DNA from: UBA10649 sp965227045
Lineage (GTDB): Bacteria > Actinomycetota > Actinomycetes > S36-B12
Direction: 5' to 3'
Length of the DNA stretch: 64,000 nucleotides
NCBI GenBank assembly: GCA_965227045.1
Contig: OZ245718.1
Location: 248,001 to 312,000, forward strand
A program made the translations under genes and the position numbers. The notes under the pieces are model-generated. The model was given only the letters and a program-made list of their open reading frames with translations. It ran no database searches and was not told the DNA's origin. Position 1 is the stretch's first letter. Each line of letters opens with the position of its first letter. Positions 42,449-51,316 of this stretch are shown here, piece by piece.

Positions 42449-43360
42449 ATGTCCGGTCCTACTACCGAAAAGAGCCCGTTCGGCGTCCTGCTGGCGGCGA
42501 TGGTCTCGCCATTCCACGCGAACGGCTCCATCGACCTCGACGGGGCGCAGGAACTGGCCACGCACATGGTCGACAACCTCGGCCACGACGGTCTCGTGAT
42601 CAATGGCACCACTGGCGAGTCCGCGACGAAGACCGATGCCGAGGACCTCGCGGTCCTTCGCGCCGTCCTCGACGCTGTGGGGGATCGCGCGACGATCATC
42701 GCCGGCGTGGGCACCAATGACACTGCGCATTCGGTCGAGGCGGCCAAGGCAGCTGCCTCAGTCGGAGCGCACGGCGTCATGGCCGTCAGCCCGTACTACA
42801 ACCGGCCTCCGCAGGAGGGCCTCGTCCGGCACTTCCTCGCCATTGCCGACGCCACCGACCTGCCGATGATGGTCTACGACATCCCCAAGCGCACCGGGTT
42901 GTCGATCGAGCTCACCACGATGCTGCGCCTCGCCGAGCATCCGCGCATCATCGCGAACAAGGACGCCAAGGGCGACCTCGAGTTCGCGCAGATGGGCATC
43001 GCCACCACCGGCCTGGCCTGGTACTGCGGCGATGACATCCTCAACTTGCCCCTCCTCTCCGTCGGGGCGGCCGGCCTGATCTCTGTTGTCAGCCATGTCG
43101 TCGGAGACCGACTCAAGGCGATGGCCGAGGCCCTGTGGGCCGGCCGGACCCAGGAAGCGATCGATATCAACGCATCCCTGCTCCCCGTGTACACGGGGAT
43201 CTTCCGCACCCAGGGCGTGATCCTCACCAAGGCCGCGCTGGCCCTGCAGGGCCTGCCCGCCGGGCCCGTTCGCCTCCCGCTCGTCGACGCAACCGATGAG
43301 CAGGTGGCGATCCTCCGCGCTGATCTCGCCCTCGGTGGCGTGCGCGGATTCACCGCATGA
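42449..43360 (+). CDS. dapA: 4-hydroxy-tetrahydrodipicolinate synthase
   Basis: First committed enzyme of lysine/DAP synthesis; 303 residues, TIM barrel. Schiff-base lysine is Lys171 in IIANKDAKGDL, Thr54-Thr55 in INGTTGESAT and Tyr143 in MMVYDIPKRTG complete the site. The stop overlaps the rnj start (ATGA), the conserved dapA-rnj pair. Confidence 0.95.
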   Translation: MSGPTTEKSPFGVLLAAMVSPFHANGSIDLDGAQELATHMVDNLGHDGLVINGTTGESATKTDAEDLAVLRAVLDAVGDRATIIAGVGTNDTAHSVEAAKAAASVGAHGVMAVSPYYNRPPQEGLVRHFLAIADATDLPMMVYDIPKRTGLSIELTTMLRLAEHPRIIANKDAKGDLEFAQMGIATTGLAWYCGDDILNLPLLSVGAAGLISVVSHVVGDRLKAMAEALWAGRTQEAIDINASLLPVYTGIFRTQGVILTKAALALQGLPAGPVRLPLVDATDEQVAILRADLALGGVRGFTA

Positions 43361-45036
43361 CGCCGACGAACCTGCCCTCGCCTCCGCCCCTGGCCAAGGG
43401 AACGCTACGGATCTTCGCTCTCGGTGGTCTAGGCGAGATCGGTCGCAACATGACCGTCTTCGAGTACGACGGACGCCTTCTCATCGTCGATTGCGGGGTG
43501 CTGTTTCCCGAGGAGTCGCAGCCCGGCATCGACCTGATCCTTCCCGACTTCGGTCCGATCATCGATCGCATGGACGACATCGAGGCCGTCGTCCTGACGC
43601 ACGGTCACGAGGACCACATCGGCGCGGTTCCCTACCTCCTGCGTAACCGCCGCGACATCCCGATCCTCGGGTCGCGGCTGACTCTTGCTTTGCTTGAAGC
43701 CAAGCTCAAGGAGCACCGCATCCCGCCGGTGTCCCTCGACGTGGTCGACGGGCAGCGGGAGAAGCTCGGACCGTTCGAGGTCGAGTTCATCGCCGTGAAT
43801 CACTCGATCCCCGACGCGATGGCCGTCGCGATCCACACCCCGGCCGGCGTCGTGCTGCACACCGGCGACTTCAAGATGGACCAGCTTCCGCTCGATGGGC
43901 GGATCACCGACCTCAACGCGTTCGCGCGCCTGGGCGATGCGGGCGTCGATCTCTTCCTCGTCGACAGCACGAATGCCGAGGTCCCCGGGTTCGTCACGAG
44001 CGAGCGCGACATCCTTCCGGTGCTCGACGCGGTGTTCCTCAAGGCCGAGGGCCGCATCATCGTGGCCTCGTTCGCCTCGCACATTCATCGAGTGCAGCAG
44101 ATCATCGACATCGCGGCGCTGCACGATCGCAAGATCGCATTCGTCGGACGATCGATGGTGCGCAACATGGGCATCGCTCGTGACCTCGGCTACCTGAAGG
44201 TGCCCGGTGGCATGGTCGTCACGGCCGACGATCTCGCCGATCTGCCGGACGACGAGGCGGTGCTCATCTGCACCGGCTCGCAGGGGGAGCCGATGGCTGT
44301 GCTCTCGCGCATCGCCAACCGCGACCACCCGATCAGCGTCGGTCCGAGCGACACGATCGTGCTGGCCTCATCGCTGATACCCGGTAACGAGAACTCGGTG
44401 TTCCGCGTCATCAACGGCCTGTCGAAGCTCGGTGCCAACGTCGTGCACAAGGGCAACGCGCTCGTGCACGTCTCGGGTCACGCAGCCGCGGGCGAACTGC
44501 GCTACGTCTACAACATCGTCAAGCCGCGCAACGTCATGCCGGTCCATGGCGAGTGGCGGCACATGCGCGCGAACGCGGCCATCGCGACGAGCACGGGGAT
44601 TCCTTCCGAACGCGTCGTACTCGCCGACGACGGGGTGGTCGTCGACCTCGTCGACGGGGTCGCGTCGATCACGGGCTACGTGCCGGTGGGCTTCGTGTAC
44701 GTCGACGGCATCGGTGTTGGAGACGTCACCGAGACCTCGCTCAAGGACCGCCGCGTGCTGGGCGAGGAGGGCTTCATCTCGATCTTCGTCGTGGTCGACG
44801 CGGTTGACTTCAAGGTCGTGGCCGGCCCCGAGATCCACGTCCGCGGCTTCGGCGCCGAGGAGGAGTTGCGCGGGCCGCTCATGGAGCAGGTGAGCCGGAC
44901 GATCGATGCCGCGCTGGCCGACGGGATCACCGACACCCATGAGCTGCAGCAGCGGATCCGCCGGGCGGTGGGCAAGTGGATCAACACCACGCATCGCCGC
45001 CGGCCGATGATCATCCCCGTCGTCGTCGAGGCCTAG
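43357..45036 (+). CDS. rnj: Ribonuclease J
   Basis: Metallo-beta-lactamase-fold exo/endoribonuclease of 559 residues. The metal motif HGHEDH is at residues 82-87, and the beta-CASP segment (ASFASHIHRVQQII and GHAAAGELRYVYNIVKPRNVMPVHGEWRH) is complete, with a C-terminal domain to residue 559. Involved in rRNA maturation and mRNA decay. Family B hairpin copy 1 begins 16 bp after its stop. Confidence 0.95.
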   Translation: MTPTNLPSPPPLAKGTLRIFALGGLGEIGRNMTVFEYDGRLLIVDCGVLFPEESQPGIDLILPDFGPIIDRMDDIEAVVLTHGHEDHIGAVPYLLRNRRDIPILGSRLTLALLEAKLKEHRIPPVSLDVVDGQREKLGPFEVEFIAVNHSIPDAMAVAIHTPAGVVLHTGDFKMDQLPLDGRITDLNAFARLGDAGVDLFLVDSTNAEVPGFVTSERDILPVLDAVFLKAEGRIIVASFASHIHRVQQIIDIAALHDRKIAFVGRSMVRNMGIARDLGYLKVPGGMVVTADDLADLPDDEAVLICTGSQGEPMAVLSRIANRDHPISVGPSDTIVLASSLIPGNENSVFRVINGLSKLGANVVHKGNALVHVSGHAAAGELRYVYNIVKPRNVMPVHGEWRHMRANAAIATSTGIPSERVVLADDGVVVDLVDGVASITGYVPVGFVYVDGIGVGDVTETSLKDRRVLGEEGFISIFVVVDAVDFKVVAGPEIHVRGFGAEEELRGPLMEQVSRTIDAALADGITDTHELQQRIRRAVGKWINTTHRRRPMIIPVVVEA

Positions 45037-45051
45037 ACGGCGCCGCACCCC

Positions 45052-45117
45052 AACGCGAGTGGGCAGTTGTCGGGGTCAGAACGACGGTTCTGGCCCCGAC
45101 AACTGCCCACTCGCGTT
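45052..45117 (+). repeat. Family B hairpin, copy 1
   Basis: 31-bp arms (45052-45082 and 45087-45117) pairing with a single G-T wobble and a 4-nt loop. The outer arm contains CGCGAGTGGGCAGTTGT, shared with copy 2 at 45665-45728; the inner 10 bp are unique to this copy. It lies between the convergent ends of rnj and a small secreted-protein gene, whose stop codon it overlaps by 2 bp. It could act as a two-way terminator, though no T-run is present. Confidence 0.9.
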
Positions 45118-45610
45118 AGCGGTGGAAGTCGTAGTCCTTGACGAACGAGTAGATGTCGAAGTCGGAGAAGTTCACGTCGTCGAGATCGATGGTGCCGCCC
45201 GATTGGAACTCACCCCGTGGGTCCCAGGTGACGACGTTGTAGCCGCGACCCAGTGAGGGGACCGCGTACCTGTGGGGCTTGCCGCACGCCTTCATGGTCA
45301 GGTCGTAGGTTCGGCCGGCGATTGGCTGTCGGGTCGGATTCCAGACGGCGACGGCGACCGGGCGGTCCGACTCGTCGGTGATGCTGACTCTCAAGGGCAA
45401 GGCAGCGGCCGCGCGCCTGGAGTTCTCGACGTCGATGGCCACGGGTATGTCGACGCATCTGCCCTTGGCCGGGCCCGTGACCTCGGCGATCCTGACCGAG
45501 CCGAACGGGGTCGTGAACTCCACGTTCTCGACCTTGGCGCTGGCCGGCGAGGCGAGGGCGAGAACCGTCAGGGGGATCGCTCCGGCGAGGAGCGCCGCGA
45601 TGCGCCTCAT
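45116..45610 (-). CDS. Small secreted protein of unknown function
   Basis: 164 residues, Sec signal peptide cut after ASA (residue 25). The mature part, residues 26-164, is mostly beta-type, with CVDIPVAID, DLTMKACGKPHRYAVPSLG and an acidic end (DLDDVNFSDFDIYSFVKDYD); two cysteines might form a disulfide. No family recognised. ATG at 45610 has AAGGAG 8 nt upstream. It is flanked on both sides by family B hairpins and lies opposite to rnj and ftsK, which suggests an insertion into a conserved gene order. Confidence 0.7.
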   Translation of the reverse strand: MRRIAALLAGAIPLTVLALASPASAKVENVEFTTPFGSVRIAEVTGPAKGRCVDIPVAIDVENSRRAAAALPLRVSITDESDRPVAVAVWNPTRQPIAGRTYDLTMKACGKPHRYAVPSLGRGYNVVTWDPRGEFQSGGTIDLDDVNFSDFDIYSFVKDYDFHR

Positions 45611-45642
45611 GTGCTGGTCTCCTTCGCCGTAGTCCGTTCGCG

Positions 45643-45648
45643 AGCCTA
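45643..45648 (-). promoter_or_regulatory. Putative -10 of the secreted-protein gene (TAGGCT)
   Basis: On the minus strand TAGGCT lies 32 bp upstream of the ATG at 45610. Its -35 position falls inside the left arm of family B hairpin copy 2. Confidence 0.4.
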
Positions 45649-45664
45649 GCGGGGGCCAGCAGCC

Positions 45665-45728
45665 CCGCGAGTGGGCAGTTGTGGTCGTCCGATGTCCGTT
45701 TTGTGCAGCCACAACTGCCCACTCGCGG
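45665..45728 (+). repeat. Family B hairpin, copy 2
   Basis: Perfect 20-bp arms (45665-45684 and 45709-45728) with a 24-nt loop. Core CGCGAGTGGGCAGTTGT is identical to copy 1. Unlike copy 1 it lies in a divergent promoter region, where a terminator has no clear purpose. Confidence 0.9.
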
Positions 45729-45776
45729 ATGGGGATGTGGCGCGTGTGGCTACCGTTACCAGTGGGGTCTGACCAG

Positions 45777-45782
45777 TAGGCT
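45777..45782 (+). promoter_or_regulatory. -10 of leaderless ftsK (TAGGCT)
   Basis: TAGGCT ends 7 nt before the ATG at 45790. No ribosome-binding site. Confidence 0.5.
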
Positions 45783-45789
45783 GCCCGCC

Positions 45790-48330
45790 ATGGCTTCCCG
45801 CACGTCTTCCCCCGCGCGTCGCAGCTCAACCAAGCGACCCACGCAGCCGGCACGCTCGGCCGCGCCCCGTCCGCCTGCCAAGTCGCGCGCCAAGCGCCCC
45901 GTGCAGCCCGGTCCGGTGCCTCGGGCCTTCGCGGCGATCGGGCGGTTCCTGCGGGCCATCTGGCTGGGCCTCGCGCACGTCCTGGGTGCCGCATCCCGCG
46001 CCATCGGCCGGGGCGCTCGCGACCTCGACCCCGCGCATCGCCGCGACGGACTGGGGCTGACCCTCGTCGCCGGTGCCGCGATCCTCGTCGCGGCCACGTG
46101 GTTCGGCGTCGACGGCTGGTTCGTGTCCTGGGCGAGCACCATCGTCGTCGCGCTGATCGGTTCCCTCGACTGGATCGCGCCGCTCATCCTGCTGGGCCTG
46201 GCCTGGCGGTTCCTGCGGCACCCTGACGACAACGCGACGACCGGGCGCCTGGTCATCGGCAGCTCGGCCGTTCTCTTCGGAGTCGTCGGCCTGTGGCACC
46301 TCGCGCAAGGCGGCGCGACCCCGAGCGACGGGGCAGACGCCATGGCCGCTGGCGGCGGCGTGATCGGCTGGCTGGCCACCGCACCCGTTGTCTCCGCGGT
46401 TGGCACGATCGTCGGCGCCATCGTCCTCGTCCTCCTGCTGATATTCGGTGTGCTCGTGCTCACCGCCACGTCGCTCGCCTCGATCCGCACCCGCGCGATG
46501 TCCATCGTGCGCGGTGCCGGCGGCGCGCTTCGCCGCACGCCGTCGACCGACGACCCGGCGGACTCGATCGATGATGCCGACGCAGCCGACGCGGACGGCG
46601 ACGACGAGCCGGCATTCCGCGTCTCGCCGGCCCCGGACATCCACTACACGACCACCATCCTCGAGGACGAGGACCGCCCGGCAGCAGTCCTCATGGCCGG
46701 ACTCGGCGTGCCGGCGGCGTCGACCAGCACCGACGACCTGGTCGACGAGTGGGCCGTCGAGGACGAGCCCGACCTGTCAGGACATCCCGCACGCAACGAG
46801 ACGGTCGTCGTCGGCAAGGCCAAGAAGGCCGCTCCGCGCCAGCTGACGCTGCCGCGGCGTTCGCCCTACGCGCTGCCCAAGCGCGACTCACTGCGCACCG
46901 GGCCCGCTCACAAGACAGCGACCAAGGCCAACGAGCACGTCGTCGCCGCGCTGACCGAGGTACTCGAGCAGTTCGCGATCGATGCCGCCGTCACCGGATT
47001 CATGCGCGGACCGACAGTCACCCGCTACGAGATCGAGCTCGGCCCGAGCGTCAAGGTCGAGCGCGTCACCGCGCTCAGCAAGAACATCGCCTACGCCGTC
47101 GCCAGCGCGGACGTGCGCATCCTCAGCCCCATCCCGGGCAAGAAGGCCATCGGCGTCGAGATCCCGAACACCGACCGCGAGCTCGTGGCGCTCGGCGACG
47201 TGCTGCGCAGCAGCGCTGCGACAAGCGACCACCATCCGCTCGCAGCCGCGATCGGCAAGGACGTCGAGGGCGGTTTCGTCATCGCCGATCTCGCGCGCAT
47301 GCCTCACCTCCTCGTTGCGGGTGCTACCGGCGCGGGCAAGTCGAGCTGCATCAACAGCCTCATCACCTCGATCCTCATGCGTGCGACTCCCGAGGAAGTC
47401 CGCATGATCCTCGTCGACCCCAAGCGAGTGGAACTGTCTGCGTACGAAGGGGTTCCTCACCTCATCACGCCGATCATCACGAACCCGAAGAAGGCGGCCG
47501 ACGCACTGCAGTGGGTCGTCAAGGAGATGGACCGTCGCTACGACGACCTCGCGCAGTTCGGCTTCCGTCACATCGACCAGTTCAACGCCGCCGTGCTTGC
47601 CGGCAAGGTCAAGCCGCTGCCGGGCAGCGAGCGCGAGATCCAGACGTACCCGTACCTGCTCGTCATCGTTGACGAGCTTGCCGACCTCATGATGGTCGCT
47701 CCGCGTGACGTCGAGGACTGCATCGTGCGCATCACGCAGCTCGCGCGCGCGGCGGGCATCCACCTCGTCCTCGCGACGCAGCGGCCCAGCGTCGACGTCG
47801 TCACCGGACTCATCAAGGCCAACGTCCCGAGCCGGCTCGCCTTCGCAACGTCGAGCGTCACGGACAGCCGCGTCATCCTCGACCAGCCCGGCGCCGAGAA
47901 GCTGGTCGGACAGGGCGACGGCCTGTTCTTGCCGATGGGCGCGAACAAGGCAATGCGCATCCAGGGAGCGTTCGTGTCCGAGGCCGAGATCAAGGCCGTG
48001 GTCGCGCACTGCAAGGCCCAGGGCGAGGCAGTGTTCATTCCCGACGTTGTCGCCCCGGCGTCGGCGTCCCGAGAGGTGGACGCCGAGATCGGCGACGACC
48101 TGGACATCCTGCTGCAGGCCGTGGAGTTGGTCGTGACGACGCAGTTCGGATCGACGTCGATGCTCCAGCGCAAGCTGCGCGTCGGCTTCGCCAAGGCTGG
48201 CCGGCTCATGGATCTCATGGAGACCCGAGGCGTTGTGGGCCCGAGCGAGGGCTCCAAGGCACGAGATGTACTGGTTAAGCCGGATGATCTTCCTGGTCTG
48301 CTGCTGCTCCTTAGGGGCGAGTCCGAGTAG
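45790..48330 (+). CDS. ftsK: DNA translocase FtsK/SpoIIIE
   Basis: 846 residues. A basic N-terminus (about 1-85) is followed by four membrane segments between about 90 and 230, an acidic linker, then the hexameric motor: Walker A GATGAGKSS at 511-519, Walker B LLVIVDELADLM, and the C-terminal gamma winged-helix domain (TTQFGSTSMLQRKLRVGFAKAGRLMD) that recognises orienting DNA sequences. It pumps chromosome ends through the division septum. The chosen ATG matches the leaderless pattern; longer frames upstream run through the family B repeat. Confidence 0.95.
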   Translation: MASRTSSPARRSSTKRPTQPARSAAPRPPAKSRAKRPVQPGPVPRAFAAIGRFLRAIWLGLAHVLGAASRAIGRGARDLDPAHRRDGLGLTLVAGAAILVAATWFGVDGWFVSWASTIVVALIGSLDWIAPLILLGLAWRFLRHPDDNATTGRLVIGSSAVLFGVVGLWHLAQGGATPSDGADAMAAGGGVIGWLATAPVVSAVGTIVGAIVLVLLLIFGVLVLTATSLASIRTRAMSIVRGAGGALRRTPSTDDPADSIDDADAADADGDDEPAFRVSPAPDIHYTTTILEDEDRPAAVLMAGLGVPAASTSTDDLVDEWAVEDEPDLSGHPARNETVVVGKAKKAAPRQLTLPRRSPYALPKRDSLRTGPAHKTATKANEHVVAALTEVLEQFAIDAAVTGFMRGPTVTRYEIELGPSVKVERVTALSKNIAYAVASADVRILSPIPGKKAIGVEIPNTDRELVALGDVLRSSAATSDHHPLAAAIGKDVEGGFVIADLARMPHLLVAGATGAGKSSCINSLITSILMRATPEEVRMILVDPKRVELSAYEGVPHLITPIITNPKKAADALQWVVKEMDRRYDDLAQFGFRHIDQFNAAVLAGKVKPLPGSEREIQTYPYLLVIVDELADLMMVAPRDVEDCIVRITQLARAAGIHLVLATQRPSVDVVTGLIKANVPSRLAFATSSVTDSRVILDQPGAEKLVGQGDGLFLPMGANKAMRIQGAFVSEAEIKAVVAHCKAQGEAVFIPDVVAPASASREVDAEIGDDLDILLQAVELVVTTQFGSTSMLQRKLRVGFAKAGRLMDLMETRGVVGPSEGSKARDVLVKPDDLPGLLLLLRGESE

Positions 48331-48359
48331 AGGCGCGTGCACCGATCCGGCACACCGCA

Positions 48360-48365
48360 TACGAT
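48360..48365 (+). promoter_or_regulatory. Putative -10 of the small HTH gene (TACGAT)
   Basis: TACGAT lies 31 bp upstream of the ATG at 48397, which also has AGGAGG. A leadered transcript is therefore likely. Confidence 0.35.
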
Positions 48366-48396
48366 GGCCGTTCACTAGTAAGCCGCAGGAGGTCGC

Positions 48397-48642
48397 ATGT
48401 CCGCAGGACAGATGCTCAACGCGGCCCGGGTTGACCGAGGAATCTCCCTCGACGATCTCGCCCACACGACCAAGCTCCGTGCGTCGATTCTGGCCGCGAT
48501 GGAGGGCGACGACTTCAGCCACTGCGGCGGCACGGTCTATGCGCGCGGGCAATTGCGAGCGATAGCGCCCGTTCTCGGCCTGGATCCCGACGACCTCGTC
48601 GATGCCTTTGATCGTGAGTTGGGCCAGCGCCCACTTGACTGA
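48397..48642 (+). CDS. Small RodZ-like helix-turn-helix protein
   Basis: 81 residues forming a single HTH domain of the XRE/RodZ N-terminal type (GQMLNAARVDRGISLDDLAHTTKLRASILAAMEG), without the membrane helix and periplasmic part of full RodZ. AGGAGG lies 4 nt upstream. A similar short gene next to ftsK occurs in other actinobacteria. Target unknown. Its 3' end is close to rimO, whose -10 starts 13 bp after the stop. Confidence 0.8.
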   Translation: MSAGQMLNAARVDRGISLDDLAHTTKLRASILAAMEGDDFSHCGGTVYARGQLRAIAPVLGLDPDDLVDAFDRELGQRPLD

Positions 48643-48655
48643 CCTGGCCGTTCCG

Positions 48656-48661
48656 TACTCT
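48656..48661 (+). promoter_or_regulatory. -10 of leaderless rimO (TACTCT)
   Basis: TACTCT ends 6 nt before the GTG at 48668; TTGACT at 48635-48640 is a plausible -35, 15 bp upstream. Confidence 0.55.
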
Positions 48662-48667
48662 TGGACG

Positions 48668-50122
48668 GTGTCAAACAACAACAAGGTGGCTGTGGTCACC
48701 TTGGGCTGCGCCCGCAATGAGGTCGATTCCGAGGAGATGGCCGGACGGCTCGCGGCCAACGGCTGGGAACTGGTCGACGATCCCGAGGACGCCGACGCGG
48801 TGCTCGTCAACACCTGCGGCTTCGTCGAGGTAGCCAAGAAGGACTCGATCGACGCGATCCTGGCGGTGTCCGACCTCAAGGATGGCGCGAACGGACCGCG
48901 CGCGGTCGTCGCCGTCGGCTGCCTCGCCGAGCGCTACGGCAATGAGCTCGCCGCCTCACTCCCCGAAGCCGACGCCGTTCTTGGGTTCGACGACTACCCC
49001 GACATCGGCGAGACCCTGCGGCGCATCGTCGCGGGCGAGCCGCACGTGCCGCACGTGCCCACCGATCGACGCCAGCTGCTTCCGATCTCGCCGGTGGACC
49101 GGCAGGCCGCGAGCGGCTTCGTTCCCGGCCACGGCGACGCTCATGTCGACGACGAGGCAGTCCCCGGCTGGCAGCCGCCGATCCTGCGTCGCCGGCTCGA
49201 CGGCAGCCCGGTGGCGCCCGTCAAGCTTGCGTCGGGATGCGATCGCCGGTGCACCTTCTGCGCGATCCCGTCGTTCCGCGGCTCGTTCGTCTCCCGACCT
49301 CCGGCGGACATCGTCGCGGAGATTGCCTGGCTGGTGGGCGAGGGCGCCACCGAGGCGGTGCTCGTGAGCGAGAACTCCACCTCCTACGGCAAGGACCTCG
49401 GCGACCTGCGCGCGCTGGAGGCACTGCTGCCGCGCATCGCCGCGGAGACGTCGATCACCCGGGTGCGCGTGGCCTACCTTCAGCCCGCCGAGGTGCGGCC
49501 CGACCTGCTCGCGGCGATCGCCAAGGTCCCGGTGGTTGCGCCCTACTACGACCTGTCCTTCCAGCACGCGAGCCCGACCGTGCTGCGCCGGATGCGCAGG
49601 TTCGGCGGCCGGACCGAGTTCCTCGGCCTGGTCGACAGCATCCGCGCACTTGACCCGGATGCCGGCATTCGCAGCAATGTCATCGTCGGCTTTCCCGGGG
49701 AGACCGAGGAGGAGTTCGACGACCTGCTCGCCTTCCTCGAGCAGGCGCGCCTCGACGCGGTCGGCGTGTTCGGCTACAGCGACGAGGACGGCACCGAGGC
49801 AGCGACGTTGCCGGACAAGCTCGACGACGACCTGATCCGCGAGCGGGTGGAGCGAGTCACCGCCCTGGTCGACGAGGTCATGGCGCAGCGCGCCGAGGAT
49901 CGCATCGGCCAGCTCGTCGCGGTGCTCGTCGAGGCGATCGAGTTCGATGCCGACGGCGAGCGGATCGCGATCGGCCATGCTGGCCACCAGGGCCCCGACG
50001 ACGGCTCGACGGTGATGCTCATCGGCGACGCCGAGATTGCGGTCGGCGCACTCATCCCTGCGCTCGTCGTCGACGTCGAGGGGGTAGACCTGCTGGCGGA
50101 GCTCGTCGAGCCGCCCGCATGA
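48668..50122 (+). CDS. rimO: Ribosomal protein S12 methylthiotransferase RimO
   Basis: Radical-SAM enzyme that adds a methylthio group to Asp in ribosomal protein S12; 484 residues. Auxiliary-cluster cysteines include Cys14 and Cys50 in the UPF0004 domain (TLGCARNEVDSE, VNTCGF), the SAM cluster is Cys191, Cys195, Cys198 (GCDRRCTFC), and a C-terminal TRAM domain follows. The NEVDSE motif separates RimO from MiaB. Stop overlaps pgsA (ATGA). Confidence 0.93.
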   Translation: MSNNNKVAVVTLGCARNEVDSEEMAGRLAANGWELVDDPEDADAVLVNTCGFVEVAKKDSIDAILAVSDLKDGANGPRAVVAVGCLAERYGNELAASLPEADAVLGFDDYPDIGETLRRIVAGEPHVPHVPTDRRQLLPISPVDRQAASGFVPGHGDAHVDDEAVPGWQPPILRRRLDGSPVAPVKLASGCDRRCTFCAIPSFRGSFVSRPPADIVAEIAWLVGEGATEAVLVSENSTSYGKDLGDLRALEALLPRIAAETSITRVRVAYLQPAEVRPDLLAAIAKVPVVAPYYDLSFQHASPTVLRRMRRFGGRTEFLGLVDSIRALDPDAGIRSNVIVGFPGETEEEFDDLLAFLEQARLDAVGVFGYSDEDGTEAATLPDKLDDDLIRERVERVTALVDEVMAQRAEDRIGQLVAVLVEAIEFDADGERIAIGHAGHQGPDDGSTVMLIGDAEIAVGALIPALVVDVEGVDLLAELVEPPA

Positions 50123-50754
50123 GGCCCACGGTGCCCGACCGGGCCGCGGACCCGGTCGGTGACGCACCGCTCGTCAATCTCCCCAACGCCCTGACCATCC
50201 TGCGGGTGCTGTGCGTTCCGCTGCTCGCGGTCCTGCTCGCCGTCGACGACGGCCAACTCGGCCCCGCACGCGACGCCGCCGCGATCGTCTTCGTCCTCGC
50301 GTCCATCACCGACCTCATGGACGGCGCGATCGCGCGTCGATACGGGCTGGTGACCACGTTCGGTAAGGTCGCCGATCCGATCGCCGACAAGGCGCTCACC
50401 GGCGTCGCGCTGATCGGCCTGTCGATCCTGGGTGACCTCACGTGGTGGGTCACCGCGGTGATCCTGGTCCGCGAGATCGGCGTGACCCTGCTGCGCTTCT
50501 GGGTGATCGACCACGGCGTGATCCCCGCAAGTCGGGGCGGCAAGCTCAAGACCCTCGCGCAGACGACCGCGATCACGATGTACCTGGTCGACGTGCCGTG
50601 GCAGTGGTGGGCGATGGCGAGCGCATGGGTGATGGCCGTTGCCGTGGTCCTGACCATCGTCACCGGGCTCGACTACGTCGTGCGTGCCGTGCGCCTGCGC
50701 CGCCAGCCGGTGCCCACGCGCACCAATCTCGGAGTGCACCGTGACCCTGTATGA
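50119..50754 (+). CDS. pgsA: CDP-diacylglycerol-glycerol-3-phosphate phosphatidyltransferase
   Basis: Membrane enzyme of phosphatidylglycerol synthesis; 211 residues. The CDP-alcohol phosphotransferase motif is complete: DLMDGAIAR, then G and two Asp in FGKVADPIADK. Several membrane segments surround it. In some actinobacteria the same position is taken by a phosphatidylinositol phosphate synthase, but sequence context (rimO-pgsA-cinA) favours PgsA. Overlaps cinA by 14 bp. Confidence 0.9.
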   Translation: MRPTVPDRAADPVGDAPLVNLPNALTILRVLCVPLLAVLLAVDDGQLGPARDAAAIVFVLASITDLMDGAIARRYGLVTTFGKVADPIADKALTGVALIGLSILGDLTWWVTAVILVREIGVTLLRFWVIDHGVIPASRGGKLKTLAQTTAITMYLVDVPWQWWAMASAWVMAVAVVLTIVTGLDYVVRAVRLRRQPVPTRTNLGVHRDPV

Positions 50755-51214
50755 CGACGCTCGGGAGATCGTCGGCCTCTGCATCGCTCGCGGTCTGACA
50801 CTGGGGACCGGCGAGTCGCTCACGGCGGGCCTGATCGCCTCGACCCTCGCGGAGATCCCGGGCTGCTCGACCATGCTCCGGGGCGCGATCGTGGCCTACC
50901 ACCCCGACCTCAAGCGCGACCTGCTCCGCGTTCCTGAGGAGGACCTCGCCCGCGGCGTGGTGAGCCGGGCGGTGGCGATCGCCATGGCCACGGGGGCGTC
51001 CACGGTGCTCGGCGCGGATATCGGCATCGGTACGACCGGGGTCGCCGGTCCGGACCCGCACGACGGTGAGCCGGCCGGCTCGGTCTGGATTGCGGTTTGC
51101 GGGCCGGACGGCACGCGGTCCCGGCACCTGACGATTCCGGGGGAACGCCAGGAGGTGCGACGTCAGACCGTCGCGGCATGCTTCGCCCTGGTGCTGGATG
51201 GACTGCGGGAATAG
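50741..51214 (+). CDS. cinA: CinA C-terminal domain protein (NMN amidohydrolase type)
   Basis: 157 residues, only the C-terminal (PncC) domain of CinA. TGESLTAGLIASTLAEIPG and GTTGVAGPDPHDGEPAGSVW are signatures. PncC converts nicotinamide mononucleotide to nicotinic acid mononucleotide. GTG with GGAG upstream. Short form is usual in actinobacteria next to pgsA and clgR. Confidence 0.9.
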   Translation: MTLYDDAREIVGLCIARGLTLGTGESLTAGLIASTLAEIPGCSTMLRGAIVAYHPDLKRDLLRVPEEDLARGVVSRAVAIAMATGASTVLGADIGIGTTGVAGPDPHDGEPAGSVWIAVCGPDGTRSRHLTIPGERQEVRRQTVAACFALVLDGLRE

Positions 51215-51316
51215 GCCGCCATAGCGCTGCGTTGCCCACGGCAAGGAACCTCGATCAGCGCTAACCCGTCACATCCAGATAGCGTGAAGCGAGTCCTATC
51301 GATGAAGGGAGGGGTC

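Noticed and set aside
45611..45994. N-terminal extension of the minus-strand secreted protein up to 45994
   Set aside because: The extension would run through family B hairpin copy 2 and into ftsK; the ATG at 45610 has a proper ribosome-binding site and signal peptide.
46888..48879. 663-codon frame antisense to ftsK
   Set aside because: Shadow of ftsK, running on into the small HTH gene and rimO without any ribosome-binding site.
51215..51316. Possible ClgR operator upstream of clgR
   Set aside because: CGC and GCG triplets are present (for example CGCCATAGCG) but the spacing does not match the known site and such triplets are common in GC-rich DNA.
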